Both the position numbers and the translations under genes were made by a program. Below are positions 60,830 to 64,000 of a stretch of DNA of 64,000 nucleotides, one piece after another; position 1 is the first letter of the stretch, and every line of letters begins with the position of its first letter. Below the pieces are notes generated by a model. That model was not told the DNA's origin and searched no databases. It saw only the letters and a program-made list of their open reading frames with translations. Source of the DNA: Falsiroseomonas algicola (GTDB lineage: Bacteria; Pseudomonadota; Alphaproteobacteria; Acetobacterales; Acetobacteraceae); NCBI RefSeq assembly GCF_011040385.1, contig NZ_JAAIKB010000006.1, forward strand, positions 62,001-126,000, written 5' to 3'.

Positions 60830-61800
60830 TCGAGGGTGATTCCCTGGGCGGTGATGACGCCGCGCCAGCGCGCGATCTCCTCCTGCACCATCGCGGCCAG
60901 CTCCTCCCGCGTACCGCCCAGCGCCTCGGCGCCCAGCGTTGCGAAGCGGGCGCGGATGGCGGGGTCCTTCAGCACGCGGTCGAGCGTGGTGTTCAGGCTG
61001 GCGGTGATCTCGGGCGGGGTGCGGCCGGGGGCGAGCAGGTAGTTGAAGCTGGCGTCGTGGAAGCCGGGCAGCGTCTCGGCGATGGGCGGAAGGTCGGGCG
61101 CAGCCTCCGCCCGGTCCCGCGTGCTGACGGCCAGCGCGCGGAGCCGCCCTTCCCGCACCAGCGGCAGCAGCGCCGCGGCGGTGTCGAGCGTGAGGTCGAT
61201 GCGACCTGCTAGCAGGTCCTGCACGCCGGGCGCGGTGCCGCGATAGGGCACGTGCAGCATCTCGATCCCCGCCATCTGGGAGAAGAGGGCGGCGGCGAGA
61301 TGACCGGCCGAGCCGATGCCGGCGCTGCAATAGGTGAGCTGGCCAGGGCGCGCCTTGGCGAGCGCGATCAGCTCCGCCGTGCTGCGCACCGGCGAGTCTG
61401 CGCGCACGACCAGCAGCTTCGGCGCCCGCATCAGGGCGATGATCGGCGTGAAATCGTTGAAGGCGTCGTAGGGGACGCTGCGCATCATCAGCGGGTTCAG
61501 GATCTGCACGCCGGGTGGCGCATACAGCATCGTGTGGCCATCGGGTGGCGACTGAGCCACCGCGATGGCGCCGACGGATTGGTTGCCGCCGGGCCGGTTC
61601 TCCACCACCACGGCCTGGCCATAGGCGGTGCCGAGCGGCACGGCCACCAGGCGGGCCAGCGTATCCGCCGTGCCGCCCGGCGCCTGCGGCACGATGATGC
61701 GAAGGCTGCGGTTCGGCGCCCAGGGGGGCGCCCCGGGCGCCTGCGCGCGCGCCACCGCGGGCAGCAGCAGCGGCGCGGCGAGGAGATGGCGGCGGCGCAT
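60826..61800 (-). CDS. Bug/TctC-type solute-binding protein (copy E)
   Basis: A 324-residue receptor with signal MRRRHLLAAPLLLPAVARAQ and RSLRIIVPQAPGGTADTLAR. Paralogue of copy D, with which it shares the longest conserved blocks. Start at the ATG at 61800, 4 bases after copy F ends. Ligand unknown. Confidence 0.88.
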   Translation of the reverse strand: MRRRHLLAAPLLLPAVARAQAPGAPPWAPNRSLRIIVPQAPGGTADTLARLVAVPLGTAYGQAVVVENRPGGNQSVGAIAVAQSPPDGHTMLYAPPGVQILNPLMMRSVPYDAFNDFTPIIALMRAPKLLVVRADSPVRSTAELIALAKARPGQLTYCSAGIGSAGHLAAALFSQMAGIEMLHVPYRGTAPGVQDLLAGRIDLTLDTAAALLPLVREGRLRALAVSTRDRAEAAPDLPPIAETLPGFHDASFNYLLAPGRTPPEITASLNTTLDRVLKDPAIRARFATLGAEALGGTREELAAMVQEEIARWRGVITAQGITLE

Positions 61801-61804
61801 GGCG

Positions 61805-62779
61805 CTACTCCAGCCGCGCGCCGGTGGTGCGCACGACGTCGCCCCAGGTGGCATTGGTCTCGCGGATGAAGGTGTTGAACTCCGCCGGCGTGCTGCCGAC
61901 GATGCGGCCGCCCTGTTCGCCGAGCACGCGCCGCACTTCCGCATCCTGCAGGGAGGCGCGGGCGGCGTTGACCAGGATGTCCACGCGGTCCTGCGGGATG
62001 GCGGCGGGGCCGAAGAGGCCGTACCAGGTCTCGCTGATCATGTTGGGCACGCCGGCCTCGATGGCCGTCGGCACGTCCGGCAGGATGGCCAGCCGCTCCT
62101 GCGCCGTCACGGCCAGCGCCCGCAGGGCGCCGGCGCGGACCTGGCCGATCAGCGCGGGCACGTCGGCGGCCAGGATCTGGATGCGGCCCGCGAGCAGGTC
62201 CGTCACGGCCGGCGCGGCGCCGCCATAGGGGATGTGCGTGATGTCGATGCCCGCGCGCAGCTTCAGCAATTCGCCCGCCATGTGCAGCGAGGATCCGATG
62301 CCGGCGGAGCCGAAGGTCAGCTCGCCCGGCTTCGCCTTCGCCATGGCGACCAGCTCGGCCAGGTTCCGCACGGCGAGGTTCGGCGCGACGGAGACGATCT
62401 GCGGCACCGCCAGCACCTGCGTCACCGGCGTCAGATCGCGCAGCGGGTCGTAGGGCATGTTGCTGCGCATATGCGGGATGATGACGATGGCGCCCGAGGA
62501 CGCCATGACCAGCGTGTGGCCATCGGGGCGCGACTTGGAGGCGACATCGACGCCGATGAGACCACCCGCGCCGGCACGCGCTTCCACCACGATGGGCTTG
62601 CCGAGGCGTTCCGACATGGCGCGGGCGACGACGCGCGCGATGATGTCCGCGGGGCCGCCGGCAGCGAAGGGCACGATCATGCGGATGGGCTGGTCGGGGA
62701 AGGCGGCCTGCGCCTGGGCCAGGCCGGGCATGGCCAGCATGCCCATGGCGCCCAGGGCGCCGCGTCGTCCGATGTTCAT
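61805..62779 (-). CDS. Bug/TctC-type solute-binding protein (copy F)
   Basis: A 324-residue receptor: MNIGRRGALGAMGMLAMPGLAQAQ signal, QPIRMIVPFAAGGPADIIAR and VEARAGAGGLIGVDVAS. More distant from D/E than they are from each other. An AGGAAA stands before the ATG at 62779. It follows the amidohydrolase by 31 bases. Confidence 0.88.
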   Translation of the reverse strand: MNIGRRGALGAMGMLAMPGLAQAQAAFPDQPIRMIVPFAAGGPADIIARVVARAMSERLGKPIVVEARAGAGGLIGVDVASKSRPDGHTLVMASSGAIVIIPHMRSNMPYDPLRDLTPVTQVLAVPQIVSVAPNLAVRNLAELVAMAKAKPGELTFGSAGIGSSLHMAGELLKLRAGIDITHIPYGGAAPAVTDLLAGRIQILAADVPALIGQVRAGALRALAVTAQERLAILPDVPTAIEAGVPNMISETWYGLFGPAAIPQDRVDILVNAARASLQDAEVRRVLGEQGGRIVGSTPAEFNTFIRETNATWGDVVRTTGARLE

Positions 62780-62810
62780 GGGGGTTTCCTCCGCTGTTGT
62801 TTCGTTCGTT

Positions 62811-63641
62811 CTAGTCGAAGAGCCTGGCGGGATTCTCCACCAGGATGCGGCGCGCAAGGTCCGGGTCGCCGAGCGCGCCGAGGAAGGCATCCATCATCGC
62901 CCCCGCATCGGGCGGCGGCGTCATGCGCACATAGGGCCAGTCGGAACCCCAGAGCAGCCGGTCCGGATTGGCGGCCACCAGCGCATCCTGCACCGGGCGA
63001 GGGTCGCAGGACAGGCGGCAGGTCGTGATCTTCACCCAGGCCAGGCCGTCGCGCAGCAGGCTCAGCAGTTGCGCGAAGCCCGGATCATCCGCGGCCGCAG
63101 GCATGCCGCAATGGTCGATGACGAGCGGGACGCCGAGCGGCGCCAGGCCCGGCAGCAGCTCCGCCAGCTGGGACGCGCTGGCCCAGAGATGCGCCTGCCA
63201 GCCGAGCGCGCGCAGCCGCGGCGCCAGCAGCTTCAGCGTGTCCACGCCGATGGCGCCGGGATAGCGCGCGGTGCCGCCGGGGGCGCGCATCTCCACGAAG
63301 CGCAGCGCGCGGATGCCGGCCTCGTGCCACTCGGTCAGGGTGGCGTCGGTGACCGTCTCATCCGCGATCATCACGCCGCGCAGCGCCGGGTCGCGCGTCA
63401 ACGCATCCAGCAGACAGGCCGGATCGCGGCCATAGGGGGCGGGCTGCACCAGCACGGCGCGGGGGGTGCCGAGTTGCGCGCGCATGGCCGCATGCACCTC
63501 CAGCATCGCCTCCGGCAGTGCGTAGGGGGAGGCGCCGGCGGGGAAGCGCGCATCGAAGACATGGGTATGCGTGTCCCAGGCGCCATCCGGCACCGCGTGG
63601 CGCGGGCGGGAGAGCGTCGGCGCGGGGACGGTGGCGGTCAC
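62811..63641 (-). CDS. Amidohydrolase family protein (PF04909 type)
   Basis: A 276-residue TIM-barrel metal hydrolase. Metal-binding DTHTHVF is at about 23-29, further His/Asp in VIDHCGMPA and the barrel-end WGSDWPYVR are typical of the amidohydrolase-2 group (2-pyrone-4,6-dicarboxylate lactonase-like). With the neighbouring carboxymuconolactone decarboxylase-like gene it hints at a lactone or aromatic ring-cleavage pathway. The ATG overlaps the neighbour's stop by 4 bases. Confidence 0.85.
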   Translation of the reverse strand: MTATVPAPTLSRPRHAVPDGAWDTHTHVFDARFPAGASPYALPEAMLEVHAAMRAQLGTPRAVLVQPAPYGRDPACLLDALTRDPALRGVMIADETVTDATLTEWHEAGIRALRFVEMRAPGGTARYPGAIGVDTLKLLAPRLRALGWQAHLWASASQLAELLPGLAPLGVPLVIDHCGMPAAADDPGFAQLLSLLRDGLAWVKITTCRLSCDPRPVQDALVAANPDRLLWGSDWPYVRMTPPPDAGAMMDAFLGALGDPDLARRILVENPARLFD

Positions 63642-64000
63642 GGCAGCGGCGCCAGGGTGAAGAGGCCCGTGGGCGGCGCCACCAGCGGTTCCGCCTCTCC
63701 ATCGGGAAGCGGCACGCCATGCGCGTTCAGCGTCATGGAGACCATGGTGTAGTAGCCCACCAGCGCCGTGAGTTCGACCACGCCCTTCACGCCGAACAGC
63801 GCGCGGGCCTCGTCATAGATCGCGTCGGGCACGCGGCCATCCGCCTGGAGCGTGCGGGCGAATTCATAGACCACCGCCTCGTCGCGCTTGTCGAAGGCCG
63901 GTGCGCGGCCTTCGCGGATGGCGCCGAGGACATCGGTGGAGACGCCGACCTTGGCGGCCGTCGCGGCATGGACGAACCACTCCACCTGGCTGCTCCAGCG
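63638..64000 (-). CDS. Carboxymuconolactone decarboxylase family protein (5' truncated by window edge)
   Basis: An incomplete frame of 120 visible residues entering from the right edge. SSQVEWFVHAATAAKVGVSTDVLGAIREGRAP followed by DEAVVYEFARTLQADGRVPDAIYDEARALFG and VVELTALVGYYTMVSMTLNAHGVPLP is the usual C-terminal pattern of this family (helical AhpD-like fold). The N-terminal part with CxxC-type residues would lie beyond base 64000. Function inferred only by family. Confidence 0.82.
   Translation of the reverse strand, partial: RWSSQVEWFVHAATAAKVGVSTDVLGAIREGRAPAFDKRDEAVVYEFARTLQADGRVPDAIYDEARALFGVKGVVELTALVGYYTMVSMTLNAHGVPLPDGEAEPLVAPPTGLFTLAPLP

Overview
The window is GC-rich alphaproteobacterial DNA dominated by one nearly complete photosynthesis gene cluster (PGC, about 3.2-54.3 kb). 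It is flanked on the left by a phosphonate/phosphite-type ABC transporter and on the right by a catabolic-looking block rich in solute-binding proteins. Features pointing to an aerobic anoxygenic phototroph or facultative purple bacterium, most plausibly Acetobacteraceae (Roseomonas/Roseococcus-like; this is inference), are the tetraheme reaction-centre cytochrome PufC, hemA and puhE inside the cluster, both the O2-dependent (acsF) and O2-independent (bchE) cyclases, no puc or pufX/pufQ genes in view, and many TAT-like Bug receptors.

Layout. 1-2910: the 3' end of a probable phnC, then phnD-phnE-phnE (+). 2956-10007: a small hypothetical gene, an ATP-grasp protein and a cytochrome P450 (-), divergent from a membrane protein and crtD (+), then crtI and a YqaA-type membrane gene (-). 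10137-20851 (-): the classical superoperon crtE-crtF-bchC-bchX-bchY-bchZ-pufB-pufA-pufL-pufM-pufC. 21009-23258 (+): type II NADH dehydrogenase and a DUF2189-type membrane protein. 23265-31714 (-): hemA-bchI-bchD-bchO-crtB and bchE-bchJ. 31818-46147 (-): bchF-bchN-bchB-bchH-bchL-bchM-lhaA-puhA-puhB-puhC-orf106-acsF-puhE. 46414-53461 (+): aerR/ppaA-ppsR-bchG-PucC-family transporter-bchP-hemC. Then come a small membrane gene (-) and a cytochrome c2 (+) with a strong terminator. 54360-64000 (-): a 4,5-dihydroxyphthalate-decarboxylase-like periplasmic-type protein, class II aldolase, six Bug/TTT receptors, an enoyl-CoA hydratase, an amidohydrolase and a truncated carboxymuconolactone decarboxylase-like gene.

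How it works together. HemA and HemC feed tetrapyrrole synthesis. BchIDH, BchM, AcsF/BchE, BchJ, BchLNB, BchF, BchXYZ, BchC, BchG and BchP make bacteriochlorophyll a. CrtE, B, I, D and F make an acyclic methoxylated carotenoid, but no crtC is visible. PufBALM, PuhA and PufC form the RC-LH1 core, assembled with LhaA, the PucC homologue and PuhB/C/E. PpsR with AerR is the likely regulator: I found seven intergenic matches (at least 9 of 10 bases) to TGTCA-N8-TGACA, placed before bchC (two), crtE/ndh, bchE, bchF, the bchF/aerR region and the P450/membrane-protein pair.

Most unusual are the P450 plus ATP-grasp pair opposite a membrane protein joined to crtD, an NADH dehydrogenase sharing a perfect PpsR operator with crtE, a PpsR lacking one of the two redox cysteines, and six Bug receptors in tandem without their membrane transporter. 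No tRNA, rRNA, CRISPR array or insertion sequence was seen. No gene-free stretch exceeds 300 bases; the longest, between bchF and aerR, is 266 bases and is described in the features.
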